Below are positions 1 to 11,719 of a stretch of 64,000 nucleotides of DNA, in pieces. The translations under genes were made by a program, and so were the position numbers. Source of the stretch: Theristus sp. LFF4_11. Taxonomy: Eukaryota; Nematoda; Chromadorea; Monhysterida; Xyalidae. How positions within the stretch are numbered: the first letter of the stretch is position 1; the number at the start of each line of letters is the position of its first letter. The notes beneath the pieces were generated by a model. It was not told where the DNA came from and ran no database searches. It worked only from the letters and a program-made list of their open reading frames with translations. The stretch spans positions 62,001 through 126,000 of the forward strand of contig JASANC010003005.1 in assembly GCA_030248135.1 (NCBI GenBank), given 5' to 3'.

Positions 1-970
1 GTTTCAGAAATGATGACCTAAATTGGTGATGCCAAACATTCTGGGCAATTGTTATTTTTGTCAGTTAATTGCTTGCAAACTCGGCGCAGCAAAGTTTTGT
101 GATTGTGTTTTGCAGCAGCTTTTTCTCTTTTATTTTGGAAATATGCTTGTATTGGTAATAAAAATAAGCGGTTTGTTGTTGCGCTTACTTGAAAAAGACC
201 ACCAACATTGACTTCCAACAGCTTGCATGACACGCGTAATAATGGACGCGAAACAACGAATGAAAAAAAATAACAAAATGAACAAAAACTACATACAGTG
301 AATTTTTTTTAAATACTTCTTATTCAGTTTTGTAATAGTGTTACGAGAAGACGCCGTTTTGTCAAAAAACTGAGATGCGTGGTAGTTTTGAATTCTTGTT
401 TTCGAAACGTTGATGCATTTTGTGTGATTGTTAAAAGAGGGACTAGCGCGGTTCGAAAAAATTGCAATTCACCACGGTGCACTGAACAGTTTTCAAAGGT
501 GGTGCAGATCGGCTGCGGACTGCCAGTGCACCCAGTTGCCAGAAACTTGGTGATACCCTTTATCTTATGCATGACATCATTTGCTGTTTTCCTGTAAGAG
601 GCCATGACGGGTTTCTCAGAACGCCAAAATCTAATTTTGCCTTTCGCGGATAATGCATTATGGTTTGGCTGATGTTTTGCAACAAAAAATTGGTATGCTA
701 CGCAATGTATTGGTTGGTTGTGGCCTGTGGGTGCAAAAACCCACAATATACAAAAACGGCAATGAAGTTTCGAAACTGTGACGCGCGTGTCTAATCGTTT
801 ACAATATTGTAGTAATGGCTTTCAGAAGACTGATATGAACATCTTCGCGTGATAATCAAATGATAACATCGCACACTAACGTCTGAGACAAGGAGCTCCG
901 TTATACACAGCTTCAGTCTTGGCGCAACCGAGTTTATAAACGGTGTTGTTGCAAAATAGCATTCAAAAAC
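1..970. other. upstream intergenic region, no gene recognised
   Basis: AT-rich sequence with short open frames on both strands and no homology I recognise. A small palindrome around the TGGGTGCAAAAACCCA motif lies near 730-750. The stretch just before 971 is the presumed promoter and leader of the peptidase gene. Confidence 0.4.
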
Positions 971-2890
971 ATGAACACAAAATTATGCTGGCTGTTAACA
1001 ATTGTCGCGCGTTTCATAATTTTCTCAACCGCAACTGTTTTATCCGGCCAACGGAACCATTCGCCAGAACTGCAAAGACTGCACAAAAATGCAGACACGC
1101 CACGGAATCAATTTTACGCGGGCCTTGAAAATGATTTCTCGAAGATGAACAATGTTTCTGAGTTGTATCAGCAGTTTCACTCGACCTTGCTTCGACTGCA
1201 GACGATTTTGGACAGCAACGGGTCTGTTGCTGGACGTGGATACGAGTGGCTGGCAAACTTGACAGGTGCAATTATTTTTTCTGATTTCTTTAATTTGACC
1301 ATTTTGATTTCACATTAAATCAGCAGCTGAACCGAACCATTTGAAAGGGAACGCGAACGTACGGTATTTTTAAACGGTTAAGCTTGTTACGGAACGATTA
1401 TCTACTTGCCATTGATTGGTCGCCTTTACTTTTTCAATTTTTTTTCTTCAGACACGTTTGGGAATCGGATTGTGGGTTCGGATCGACTGGAAAATGCGAT
1501 CGACTTTTTGTTGGATCAATTGAATGCTGACGAATTTGATAATGTCCATAAAGAGCCTGTACCCGATTTGCCAAACTGGATTCGCGGCGAAGAAGAAGCG
1601 ACGTTGCTAGGTTGCGCTTTTTTCACTTTGTCTTTATTTTCAAATGTTTTTGCGCAGTTTTTTTGTTTATGTTCAGAGCCTAGGCTTCAAAATCTGGCGA
1701 TATCCGCAACCGGCGGTTCAATTGGCGGCGATGTCACCGCGGAAGCAATTGTGTTTCGTTCGTTTGAGGAGTTGAACGCTGCTGGCACACAGGGACTGGT
1801 GCAGGGGAAGATCGTGGTCTTCAATCAACCGTGGGTAAGTTAGTGTTCGTTTTGTTCTGTTTCATCGGTGCAGTCCTGAGTGCCGTCAACAAACCAATCG
1901 AAACACGGTGTATAATTTTGCTTGTTCCGTGTAGTTTTTCTGCGTCTTGTTTAATTTCACAGAACAATTTTTGGCTTGCCTACTCATGGTGTCTTACACT
2001 TCTCTGGCATTATGCCGTGCACTGCAGAATAAAACGGACTGACTGACTGAGAACAAGAACAGCGCTAGAGTTTTCCGGTGATATCATTTTGGTATCACCC
2101 ACGTCACAATCGTGGTCTAAGTGTGGAAGTGCATATTAGATTGAGAGTTAGAGAGATCGAGTCCGCCGAACAGTACATGGGCACCACAAACACGAAAAAA
2201 CATCGCCTGAATTGTTGTTCCTTTGTTCGTTCGTTTCGGAATAGTCGTCGCCGATCCAGGTCAACTATGGCACCTCAGTGGCGTATCGTTCAGGAGCGTC
2301 GAAAGCAGCGAAATTCGGCGCCGTCGCCACTCTGATCCGTTCGGTAACGCCGTTTTCGATCTACTCACCGCATACAGGTCATGCTGCTGATGCTCCGATT
2401 CCGTCCGCTTGTCTGACGGTGGAAGACGCCGAGATGCTCTGGCGGATGCAGCAACGTGGCCAGAAATTGAAGATTCACGTTCGACTGACGAGCCGCACCA
2501 ACGGAACAGTTCGTTATCGTTTGCTTTTTGATTGTGTCGCTTCCCACCCGGTTTGGAGAACTTTGAAAGTACCAAACTAATTGCCCCCAGAGTTTGAATG
2601 CTCAGCTCCTCGTGGAGCACACCCTCGCACGAAGAGGATGACACTATTTTTGATTGAACTAAACGTTGATCCACTAATTTGACGTTGATCCACTAATTTG
2701 AAGTATGTTTCAGGTGACCTCGCACAACACGATCTTTGAGATTACTGGCTACAAATGGCCAAACGAGATTGTGCTGTTGAGCGGCCATCTCGACAGTTGG
2801 GACGTTGGTCAAGGCGCGATGGACGATGGCGGCGGATGCGCCACAATGTGGACTGCACTGAAGGCCATTAAAGCCTTAGGTGAGCAATAA
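971..2890 (+). CDS. carboxypeptidase Q-like M28 metallopeptidase, C-terminally truncated
   Basis: Secreted or lysosomal dipeptidase of the plasma glutamate carboxypeptidase (CPQ/PGCP) family. Exons in phase: 971-1265, 1452-1610, 1677-1834, 2260-2508, 2714-2890, giving about 345 residues. The start opens a clear signal peptide (MNTKLCWLLTIVARF...). Family landmarks in order: a GNRIVGSDRLENAI block, NWIRGEEEATLLEPR, KIVVFNQPWVNYG, SVTPFSIYSPHTG, and the zinc-site segment HLDSWDVGQGAMDDGGG, which holds the first metal-binding His and Asp. The last exon runs through a possible donor (GGTGAGC) into an in-frame TAA after KAIKALGEQ, and an AATAAA follows at 2921. Human CPQ has about 472 residues, so the later catalytic Glu (TAEEQG motif), the second metal Asp and the final His are absent. 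No matching exons were found before the collagen gene or further downstream. It may be a degenerate or inactive paralogue. Family assignment is firm; activity is doubtful. Confidence 0.85.
2664..2702. repeat. short tandem duplication in peptidase intron 4
   Basis: The unit TTGATCCACTAATTTGACG occurs twice in direct succession just before the last peptidase exon. It has no evident function. Confidence 0.6.
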
Positions 2891-2920
2891 TAATTGTCCG
2901 TATATTGTCAAGACAACCAG

Positions 2921-2926
2921 AATAAA
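2921..2926 (+). terminator. AATAAA polyadenylation signal of the truncated peptidase
   Basis: AATAAA lies 31 nt after the TAA of the peptidase ORF and about 53 nt before the collagen start codon. It fits cleavage between two closely packed genes. Confidence 0.45.
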
Positions 2927-2978
2927 TTGAAATTGAACATTGAACAGCACAGCCTAAAATAAAAGAAGTTTCTAAACA

Positions 2979-5021
2979 ATGAAAGAACTACTGAACAATC
3001 GTTTGGTGCTCGCATCGGCTGCCATCAGCACTGGATGCCTGGCGTCCTTGGTGGTGATGCTGCCATGGATGTACTACAAACTGCACCACGCTCAACGAGA
3101 CATGGAAACGAGAATGCATTCTTTTCGAGTGTGTCGCCTTGGTTGAATCGTGAATTATGTTTCATTTCTTTGTCCAAGCGACTTGACTTAATTTCCAGGA
3201 AACGTCGACGGAGATCTGGTCGACAATGATGCATCGGAAGACTGCAGCCAGTGGCGACGACGACGTTCGAATGAAACGCAATCGTTGGAATTACTTACAG
3301 AATTGTTTAACAATTACTGCTGATTTTCTTGTTATTACCATGCCAGTTTTGCCAATTTTCCACCATAAACTTGCTGAAATTAACCGTGTTTCTCTACAGC
3401 ATACTCGGGGCCGCGTTTTGGTGATCAAGCGAGTTGTGTTAGTAAGTGATATTGTTCCGATTTACGGCACAACCGTCGTTTTGAGTCTCCGATTAACCAA
3501 CACTTCAAATTGTACTTTTACAGCGTGTGCTCGTCTCACCTGTCCACCCGGTCCGCCCGGTCCTCCAGGGGTGTGGACAAAATCAATTTTTGTTGTATTT
3601 TCGAAAACTTCAATTCATCAATCCAAAATTGATTTTAAACTAACAGGTTGACGGCACGCACGGCACTGATGGCATCAACGGACGAAATGGAAAGCCTGGC
3701 CTCGACGGACTGGATATTGCGGCGCAAGAGTTCGCACATTCGTTTCCATGGTAATGAGGGATATGTTTGTGTCTCGAGACGCAAGTTTGTTGTCTAAAAA
3801 ACACTGTCTTTTAACCATCTGCGAGAATTCAGTCACATTTGATATCAAATGAAATTCATTTTCTTTCAATTTTTTCATTCATGTACTGAGAAATAGCAAA
3901 TCACCATGAAGACACCATTTCAGCGTTCTCTGCCCACCCGGCCCACCCGGCAATCGTGGTCCGCAAGGTCAACAAGGCCGAATCGGCCGTCCGGGTGCCA
4001 TGGGTCACGCGGGACTCCCGGGCACACCGGGGCATCCCGGCCTCCAGGGAGACCCGGGCTCGCACGGCCCCCAGGGTAGCACCGGCGATCCGGGACCGAA
4101 AGGCTTACCTGGTGACGACGCCATCGGCGGGAAAGGCATCAAGGGGCCGCCGGGGCCGGCCGGTCCTCGAGGTTGGTCGGAAAAAATTCCTAGTCGATTT
4201 CTTTCGCCATCTCACAATTCACAGCGGGACACCTGCAAAAAACAAACGTTATGAAGTAGAACATGAACAAAACGACTGAAACAAAAATATTATACCAGAA
4301 TTCAAAGTTTTGAACATCTTCAACTGCGCTTTGTTTGCAGGACCCAAAGGGCCTCCAGGCGCCAACGGTCTGCCGTCTCACAGCGCTGGACGCTCGGGGC
4401 CAATCGGCCCACAAGGCCCACCGGGACGACCCGGCAAGGTTGGTCGTGTCTCTTGCCGTCTTTTGTCTCTTTTTGCCCCCCCCCTCTTTACCGGTAATTG
4501 TAACTGCGGCCACTCCCTTTCCAAAATTCGTCAGAACAAAAAAAGCGAGAACAACCCTGAGAAAACGTTGCTACAGACGCGTTCATCCTTGTCCATTTAG
4601 TGCATTTAGTAGCAACTTTTTCTCAATGGAGCGCAGAAACCGAGTATCCAACCAACGTTCTTCCACTTTTCCGTTTCCGATGAACCATGAAACAAGGAAA
4701 GCTGAGGGAGATAACCATCACATCTAAAAAGACGATCGATCTCAAGTGGAACCCGTCGTATTTCAGCGCGGCCCACCCGGCCCCGGCGGGCCGCGCGGTC
4801 CGGAAGGTCCGAACGGCGACCCGGTCGGTTATTGCCCCTCAAACTGTGGCATTCAACGGTTGGTCGGGCCGAGCGTCGATCAGCTGCACGATGCGCGCAC
4901 GTACGGAATTCCGCAGGATCAGCTGCACTCGCAGCTCCGAAACGGCTACGCGCAGGCGCAACAGCAGCCGCAACAGCAGCCGCGTCCGGCTCACAGCGGC
5001 GGCTATGTCAGAAGACAGTGA
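2979..5021 (+). CDS. nematode cuticle collagen
   Basis: Structural protein of the extracellular cuticle. Eight exons keep phase: 2979-3128, 3199-3283, 3400-3441, 3524-3570, 3647-3750, 3924-4171, 4341-4438, 4767-5021, for 342 residues. The N-terminus has one hydrophobic segment ([20 protein letters not shown]) followed by [12 protein letters not shown], typical of the nematode cuticle collagen N-terminal domain. An ETSTEIW stretch and a basic RMKRNR processing site follow. Cys-containing linkers (ASCVTCARLTC and [10 protein letters not shown]) flank several Gly-X-Y blocks, with short interruptions such as [12 protein letters not shown]. The tail after the last Gly-X-Y block has YCPSNCG and a Gln-rich end. 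The start codon is only 88 nt after the peptidase stop on the same strand, a spacing seen in nematode polycistronic units. Cuticle collagens are usually moult-regulated, but nothing here shows that directly. Confidence 0.93.
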
Positions 5022-5491
5022 GTGATGTTGTGTCGATGTAATGTTGTGAACTCTTCCAGTTAAAAAAGCAGAACTGTAGCTTTTCCGAGACAGCCGCCAT
5101 TTGGAGTTATCAGTTTCAAAACACCAAGAATTATGCAAGTGTAGGGTTATTTTGCTTTGTATTTGGTATTAGGTATATAGTATTTGGATTGGTATTGATG
5201 TGTGACCAATCAATGCAATGTGATTTTATTTTTTGCTCACGTCATTGTGATCTTTTTGCAATCTCTTCATGTCAGATTTTTCAACAAGTAACCAGATTTG
5301 CAACAAGAATAAAGACACTCATTCATAATTACATAAAGTCAACAACACAAAATAAAGACACTACTTCTCTGACCACGTTTCACAAACATATAATTGCAAC
5401 GTCCACAACTCATCATGGCGAATGCAAAGACGCAACACCAAACGCAATGACAACCATCGAAGAACAACAGCAAAATATTCCATCATAACAA
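5022..5491. other. convergent 3' regions of collagen (+) and PPAN (-)
   Basis: No coding exon seen. AATAAA motifs near 5309 and 5350 could serve the collagen gene. A minus-strand AATAAA near 5226 could serve PPAN. Confidence 0.4.
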
Positions 5492-8400
5492 TCACGATGT
5501 TGACTTTGGTCGTCTTCGTTTCTTCCTTTTCGGCTCCGCCTTCTCATCTCCGTCTTCATCCTCGTTGTCTCCCAGCTCCCCGTCTCGTTTCGTTCGTTGT
5601 TCCACCGGCTGCGGGTTGCACTTCTGCGCGTGCTTCTCGCGTTCGACCATCTTGCGCAGCACGTTCATCTCTTGCTCGCGGCGTCGTTGCTCTTTCAGTT
5701 TTCTGCGAAAGAAAAAAAACTGAAAAAAATTGGTCACTGGTGACTGGCAGTGGTCCCGCGGTCTGGGTACTCGACTGTGTCAGTTTTTGTTGTTGTTGTT
5801 TGTTGCCCTTTTTTATCCTTGCCCAACGCCCTTGGGGAAAGGCATTGTCGCAATTTTTTATTGTCCACCACATGGGCTGCGACGTTGGAAGCAGTTTTTC
5901 TGCTATAGAAGGTGGGCGTTGGGCAAGCTGCGCTGGTATGCATGGGCGCGATGTCATTAAGTTCCTCGCCACCGGAACAACAATCTTGTGAGTCAAGAAA
6001 GCCGACGTTTATGCTGCCGAACCATTAAGCCCCACGCAACCCGGGGCAGCCGAGTGGTCACGAGCGGATTCGAACCCGGGCCTTCCGATTGGAAGTCCCA
6101 AGTGCTATCCACTCAGCCACTCAGCCGGCTGTCAGTTTTTGTCGCAGACGAAAGAGCGTGCACAGTTTTAGAGTTACAGCGCCATTGACAGTGCCACCCG
6201 AGAGCCACTAAATAATAACGTCTTCAATTCAATCAAGTGTCGGGTCTGATGTTCACGCAGTCTTATCGGAGTTTCCTGCTTCTTGCGAAAAAATGGATGG
6301 ATGGATGGATTACAATCATTCAATACGCGAACCAATCAGCGGTGCGTGACACTTTTCGGCCCGAAAAGTGTCAAACACCGCTGATTGGTTCGCGTAATGT
6401 ATGATTGTGATCCATCCATTTCGGCCGTGTTTTCTTCCACCCAACCAACCGTTTCCTGAGATGCTGGCGGCGTTGTTCGGCCGTTTCTCTGGCGGTCCTC
6501 TGAATGAAACGATGGTACAACACCTCGCCCTCGCAGATGCCCTCCTCGATTTTCAGCAGCTCCAACGAGAGCCGCGGGCCGAGCTCCGTCAACCTGCGGG
6601 CAGAAAAAATGTGCCTAAAATTCGAACCGTGGAATAAGTGGTAGTTTCGTCGTGCTGGATGTGGCGAATTCAAAATTGCCAAAACGTGACTCTCTTGTAT
6701 CTCGGGGAGCCCGTGTCACTTTTGCTGCAATCACCGCGTCAAAAACGCGGAACTGAGTTTTCATCTGTTCTGTTCTGTTCCATTTTATTCGGCGCCTCTG
6801 AGCGTCAGGCAAATGCAGAAGGAAACAGGTTCCAACCAAGCAAGCTCGCTACACATGACGTTCACAAAAAACACACACGTTCACAGTGCATCGAGTCGCA
6901 GAACTGAGAATAACAAAAAAACTAATAATGACGTCTCCACCTGATGCGTGTCCGCGCACCCTGAAAGCAGCCTCTCGCAGCGAGGTCCACCGGAGCAACG
7001 ACTTCCTCGTCGCCAGCGTTCTGTTCTTGGTCGCTGTCACTCAGTTGGCCCGGACTGAAATCAGCGAATAGAACAAGTTTTCAAACGACGTTCGACAACA
7101 ACAGTGGCTTGGGGGTTGGCGTAGAAACTTTCAATTTCCGATTCATCGAAACACTCATGCTGATTGATTACCTGATATTGCCCGAGAAACTAAGACAATC
7201 AAAAAATGCTCGACTGACGTCTGTTTTCAACGCATGTTTGCCAAAACAGTCACCACAAACACACCAGCAAATATTTCTGTGACTCAAGCATGCGTTGCGA
7301 TACCGCACGCATGCTGCCAGTGTGTTTGTCTGCGAGCGACTGGGCAGCATCAGATTGACAACGGTGCATGGCGCTCAGTGCAGGCTAGAACTTTTGCTGC
7401 ATGCGAAGGTTGGTGCTGAGTGAAACAAGAGAATGTCAGTAAAAACAACAACCAACTCAAGCAAGAACTGGCTGACGTCTTCGTAGCGACCCAGATTCGG
7501 CACTTTCCGAGAATTCAACAACTTTTTCATTGACCGCGACACACCGGATGCGATGTTCTTGATGGCGCTGAAGGAAATTTGAAAAAAAACTCATCAATTA
7601 AAAAAGACCAATTAAAATCAAGGAAACCCGTGCGAGGCTTTGATATGAACCGGAGATTCATTCCTGCTACCTTTTCAAATCGAACTGTCTTCCAAAATAA
7701 AAACGCTCTTGCGTGACTCAGTCAGTGTGTTCAAATGTGTCGCTGCAAAAAAAATAACAAACGTTAAAAACCGCTTACAAATGTCGAAAAGAAATCGATT
7801 CCGTTTCCGGCTCGTAATTGATGAGAGCACAGCGGCGAATTCGACTGACGTCAACCTGAAGAAAAAACACATTTTTTTTAATTCGGCTCACTGACCGGTC
7901 CGATTAGCTGCAGTCAATCTGTGTGCCAGATTATAGTTTTCTTTCAAATTACAGCCAATTTAACGGTAAAGTCCTCTGGTACGGGTTTGAAAACAGTGCC
8001 CTCGGTGCTATGGTGTACAGTTAGCTAGCAAAAGCACTGGCACACAAACGACGACTGCTGTGCTGTCGATCATGTGCGTGTGTGCCACATTACTGTGTTT
8101 CTGAACCGAATGCAACGTCTTCAGACTATGACTTTATCCAAAAATTTTGCGGACATACAGAGCCGACAACACCAAAAAAAACAGTTAATCAGCGTAACAA
8201 AACCTGAACCGCAACAGATTTACCGAGTCCACTCGGATCGGTGGAAACAGATTCTGAAACATGGACTGCGCCAATTGCAGGTGTCTCACGTTAGCAGTGC
8301 CATTCTCTCCGGTGAAGCCATTCATCACGACCAATGGCTGAGTGCCCAGTTGCTGTTCGAACACAGTGGGACGCCGCTGCATTGACAGGACGTCCTTGGC

Positions 8401-9683
8401 GAGGGCGTACTCGACCACTGAGATAACAATTATGGTCGCATTCATGGAAACCGGTTTCAGGTAGGCACAGCGCGCAACTATGCTGAAACAAGGCTACGCG
8501 TCACTAAATGCCGCTTATAAATGTTATCAATCGTTTTTTTTTGGTGCTGACATTCACTATGCCGTTTAGTGGATGTCGAACTGCTAACTTAAAAGTTTCA
8601 CACTGGATACGTGATACAGCGTGTTTCAACGAGCATATCTTATATTATTACTGTATTCAACGCATGACTGGCAATGTGTTTGTTTGCGTCTGTGTGACGT
8701 GAACAAACACGCATGAAATGCGCACAGTGAGCCTTTTATCTGTTAGCTTACTGGCTTAGCTTACTCAGTGATAAACTTCATGCTTTTCCACGTTGTCGTT
8801 GCCACAGAAACAATAACAGCGTCTTCAGTACTTCCACAGTAAAAACTCTATCACAAATCCAACTAAGCTGATTGGTTGGTGGTCACGTGCATGCATGGAT
8901 ATCCGTACAAACCAAACTCCGCCTCCACAGCAATTCATGCGCAGAATGCGTGCATCAACCAATCACAGAGATCGATTGCACCTCTGAACGTCATCGCCGG
9001 TCCGTGCGGCAGTTTCACCATGCGCATCGTCACTGACGTCTCCGTTTTCGAGAAGATCACCAAATGCGACACGCCTAGAGGCGCCGCGTTTACGACAAAG
9101 TCCTTCAGGTTGTTGCGTTTCATCGCCTGAAGATGATTTCACCTGCACTACAACCTGTGACAGTTGACCAAACGTGGACCGAAACTAGTCGAATTGTTAA
9201 AAAAGTAATATTCAGTACAATACAAGATTGTTTCTGACTAAGTCCCAACGGCGAGCCAGGGTGCGTCTGTACCACCAGCAAAAAAGGCGACACAACGAAG
9301 TCCCAGTCTGAAGACACTGCACTCTATTACAACACAGTACTGCACAGTGTTGTCCTTTCACCCGAAGCAGATGGAGCAATGATGGAAAAGTCGCGCCAGC
9401 TGAATGTACACAAACAAACACACCGACACAAGTGTGACGATACAACACAAGAAAACAAGCAGCACCATGTTCGCATGTTCGCGTGTGAGTGTACAAACAT
9501 AACATAAATGCACCGTTTTCCGACTAGGACTTTATACGGACTTTCAGTTTCGACGCCGTGTACGGCTCCATGACGTTTCGCATGTCTCTGACCAGGCGCA
9601 ACATCGCCTTGCCGACACGACCGCGGTGGAAGACGAATGAATGCGGCGCTTTCGTCAGCGTCGACGGCTCCGCCTCCGAGTGT
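5492..9683 (-). CDS. PPAN: Peter Pan / SSF1-type Brix-domain ribosome biogenesis factor
   Basis: Nucleolar Brix-domain protein needed for maturation of the large ribosomal subunit. Exons read downwards and in phase: 9683-9542, 9126-8982, 8417-8216, 7844-7779, 7567-7469, 7054-6941, 6593-6450, 5702-5492. Family landmarks are APHSFVFHRGRVGK, MRNVMEPYTASKLK, NNLKDFVVNAAPLGVSH, MVKLPHGPAMTF, FEQQLGTQPLVVMNGF, SMFQNLFPPI, IRRCALINYEPET, VSRSMKKLLNSRKVPNL, an acidic LSDSDQEQ segment, and LTELGPRLSLELLKIEEG. The C-terminus is basic and acidic low complexity (KAEPKRKKRRRPKSTS), as expected of a nucleolar protein. The first coding exon is not settled. A basic segment at about 10125-10035 (QAARRQRRAERRLEKSANEK) is the best candidate, but its frame lacks an obvious ATG. 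Intron 7 holds a tRNA-like sequence. The family assignment is very secure. Confidence 0.92.
6040..6130 (-). tRNA. tRNA-like sequence, probably a pseudogene or tRNA-derived repeat
   Basis: On the minus strand there is an A-box-like TGGCTGAGTGGATAGCACTTGG and a good B box GGTTCGAATCC. The ends can pair (GGCTGAGTGG with CCACTCGGCT). An anticodon-loop-like CTTCCAA would suggest Gly (TCC), but the anticodon stem pairs poorly (3 of 5). It lies in the last PPAN intron. A degenerate tRNA or SINE head is more likely than a working tRNA. Confidence 0.4.
8868..8970. mobile_element. GCTGATTGGTTGG-type MITE
   Basis: Short element with inverted ends (GCTGATTGGTTGGTG at the left, AACCAATCA at the right) and an inner CAAACTCCGCC block. 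Related copies lie at 28788-28861, 37191-37250 (part), 38811-38910, 39072-39190 plus 39970-39996 (split), and 44235-44345. This one is in a PPAN intron. Confidence 0.55.
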
Positions 9684-10029
9684 CTGACGAATATTGAGCA
9701 ATGACATTTTTTCTTCAAATGTTTATGGATACATAACGACTGTTTCACAGACGAACACGAAAATCACCGCAATGTATCAACGTGAATCGTTTTCCAATCA
9801 CTCATGTTTCCCAACATGCCTTCATGAAAAAAGTAATCGACTCAGGTGCCAGACTTTGCTCAGAGGACCCACAACGACTTTACGCAGGCCTAGGTTCAGA
9901 TTTCGGCCACGATTTTGTCTTTTTTTCATTTTTTGCGGTGATTTCGAACCCGACCAATGAATATGTCACACTGCATGCCACCTCCAGAGCTCGCTGTGTG
10001 AATGCGATGATGATGATGACTGTGCCGTG

Positions 10030-10125
10030 TTCACCCTAGTGTCGTCCACTTGACGTTTCTCGTTGGCGCTTTTTTCTAGACGTCGTTCGGCGCGACGCTG
10101 CCGACGGGCGGCCTGGACGAGATTT
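10030..10125 (-). other. candidate first coding exon of PPAN
   Basis: A CpG-rich minus-strand segment encodes NKNLVQAARRQRRAERR and onward in one frame, with a donor-like GTGAAC at its end. It lies directly upstream of the first recognised PPAN exon. A second frame opens with MQPISVSDFKQKSRPGRPSA but stops before any donor. Joining to the next exon works only with an alternative acceptor at GGAG/GCGGAG. The role is inferred from position and composition. Confidence 0.35.
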
Positions 10126-10199
10126 TTGTTTGAAATCTGACACGCTGATTGGTTGCATTATAATATCGTGTTTTCATACAGTGAGTGCGTTCAGGGTTG

Positions 10200-11719
10200 T
10201 TACTGGAGATTTTAGGCGATGTTTTTAGCCGGGGCTAACCCAGAAACATAAATAAAAATCAGTTCGTTCGTCAGATAGATTACATTTAAAAAAGTAAAGC
10301 TGATCGACCGAGACACAGCCAATCAGCGTTTGCGAATTAAGGTTCTGTCCGATCATAAGAATCTAAAATCTAATCTAAAACATCACAAGAAAGGATACCG
10401 ATAAATCGGGCATTCACGTTAAAAAACAGCAAAAAATTGACAAAACGTAAAAAAACAATTCACATGTTTGCCCTTGAAACCGAGTGCGTATCGATTGAGC
10501 ACCGCTTGGCCAGACTGGGCCCGTCGCGCGTTTTTGGCACAGCGACCCTGAAAACGTTAGGTTTTTCTGAAAACAACTTTCCCTCACATTCACAATTTTC
10601 GCAAATGAACCAGAAGGCATCCGAAAGGCAAATCGTGAAAACAATGCATGGTGTTGTTGTGACCAATTAGCGCAAAACAAGCGTCAAATGCGACCAATCA
10701 GCTGATTCTAGACAAAGGTTGTTGTTGAAAACTGAAACGAAAAGCACATTAAAAATATTTAGTGTTCACTTACCCGTTTCTTACCCATTTCTAGAACGAA
10801 AGGAAGCTCTGGTATTTCTGCATTTGTTTTTCTGCAATTATTTTTTTGGGGATTTGACCACCAAACTATTCGAACCAAGTTTTAAACCATTTTTGGCAAA
10901 AAATTGAATGCAAATATTTTGAAATTCTATTCCGACTTCGAACGAAATTACAAAACAAAAGCAATTCCGAAAATTGATTTTCATTTATTTAAAATTCGTT
11001 TTGATTGCAACAATGACTTGAAAATGACAAAACTAAACCGTAACAAATCATTCAAATTTTCAACCCAGATAAGCGATGACTTCATAAGGACCACAATGGA
11101 ATTGCAGATTCGCTGCAAGTTTTCCAGTGGTCAAACTGAAAAAAATTCAATGTACAGTACAAAAAAACGCAAAGTGACTGCAAAAGGCGTTGAAGGAAGT
11201 TTGAGGTTGTGTCTGCATCGAACTAAAAATAATAAACTACAATCAAACAACAAACCTTTTGAAAATTTGAAAACTATCAATTGCAATCGAGGAAACTGTG
11301 CTGCAGAAAAATCGCGTTAACATGATGCAGTCAATGGCGATTTCTTAATCACATAGTAAATATCAAATCCACCTCTCCGATTGGCCACACAGAGACGGAA
11401 ATTATCAATCAGTCAAGGCCCGTTCATACTGACGTTTGCATATACGGCACGGCACGTCAGGTCTTGTTTTTCGGCATACTACCGTGCATACAGACGTGTG
11501 TATGTACGGCACGGCACGTCACGTTCGTAGTACCGTTTATTATTAGACGCGTCGACATACGTCAGCATACGTCAGTATGAAAAAGCCGTCAGTCACACAA
11601 ACGCAGCCAATCAGCGGATTCAAAAACAGTGCAATTAATAATTCAAATCCATGGAAAACCAACATCAACTTTTTTCAAACTCAATATGAATCCATCCAGC
11701 AAAACCAAAAAACAAATCA
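10200..11719. other. intergenic DNA between PPAN and TMCO1
   Basis: AT-rich, with one fragment of the tRNA-derived SINE tail near 10203-10240 (GATGTTTTTAGCCGGGGC) and a CAATCAGC-rich stretch. Around 11420-11580 are repeated TACGGCACGGCACGTCA and CATACGTCAG motifs. No coding sequence recognised. Long plus-strand frames at 10719-11320 have no homology I know and look like AT-rich chance frames. Confidence 0.4.

Noticed and set aside
10719..11320. Plus-strand AT-rich frames of 62 and 138 codons
   Set aside because: Lys- and Asn-rich composition expected by chance in AT-rich DNA; no homology and wrong composition for this genome's exons.
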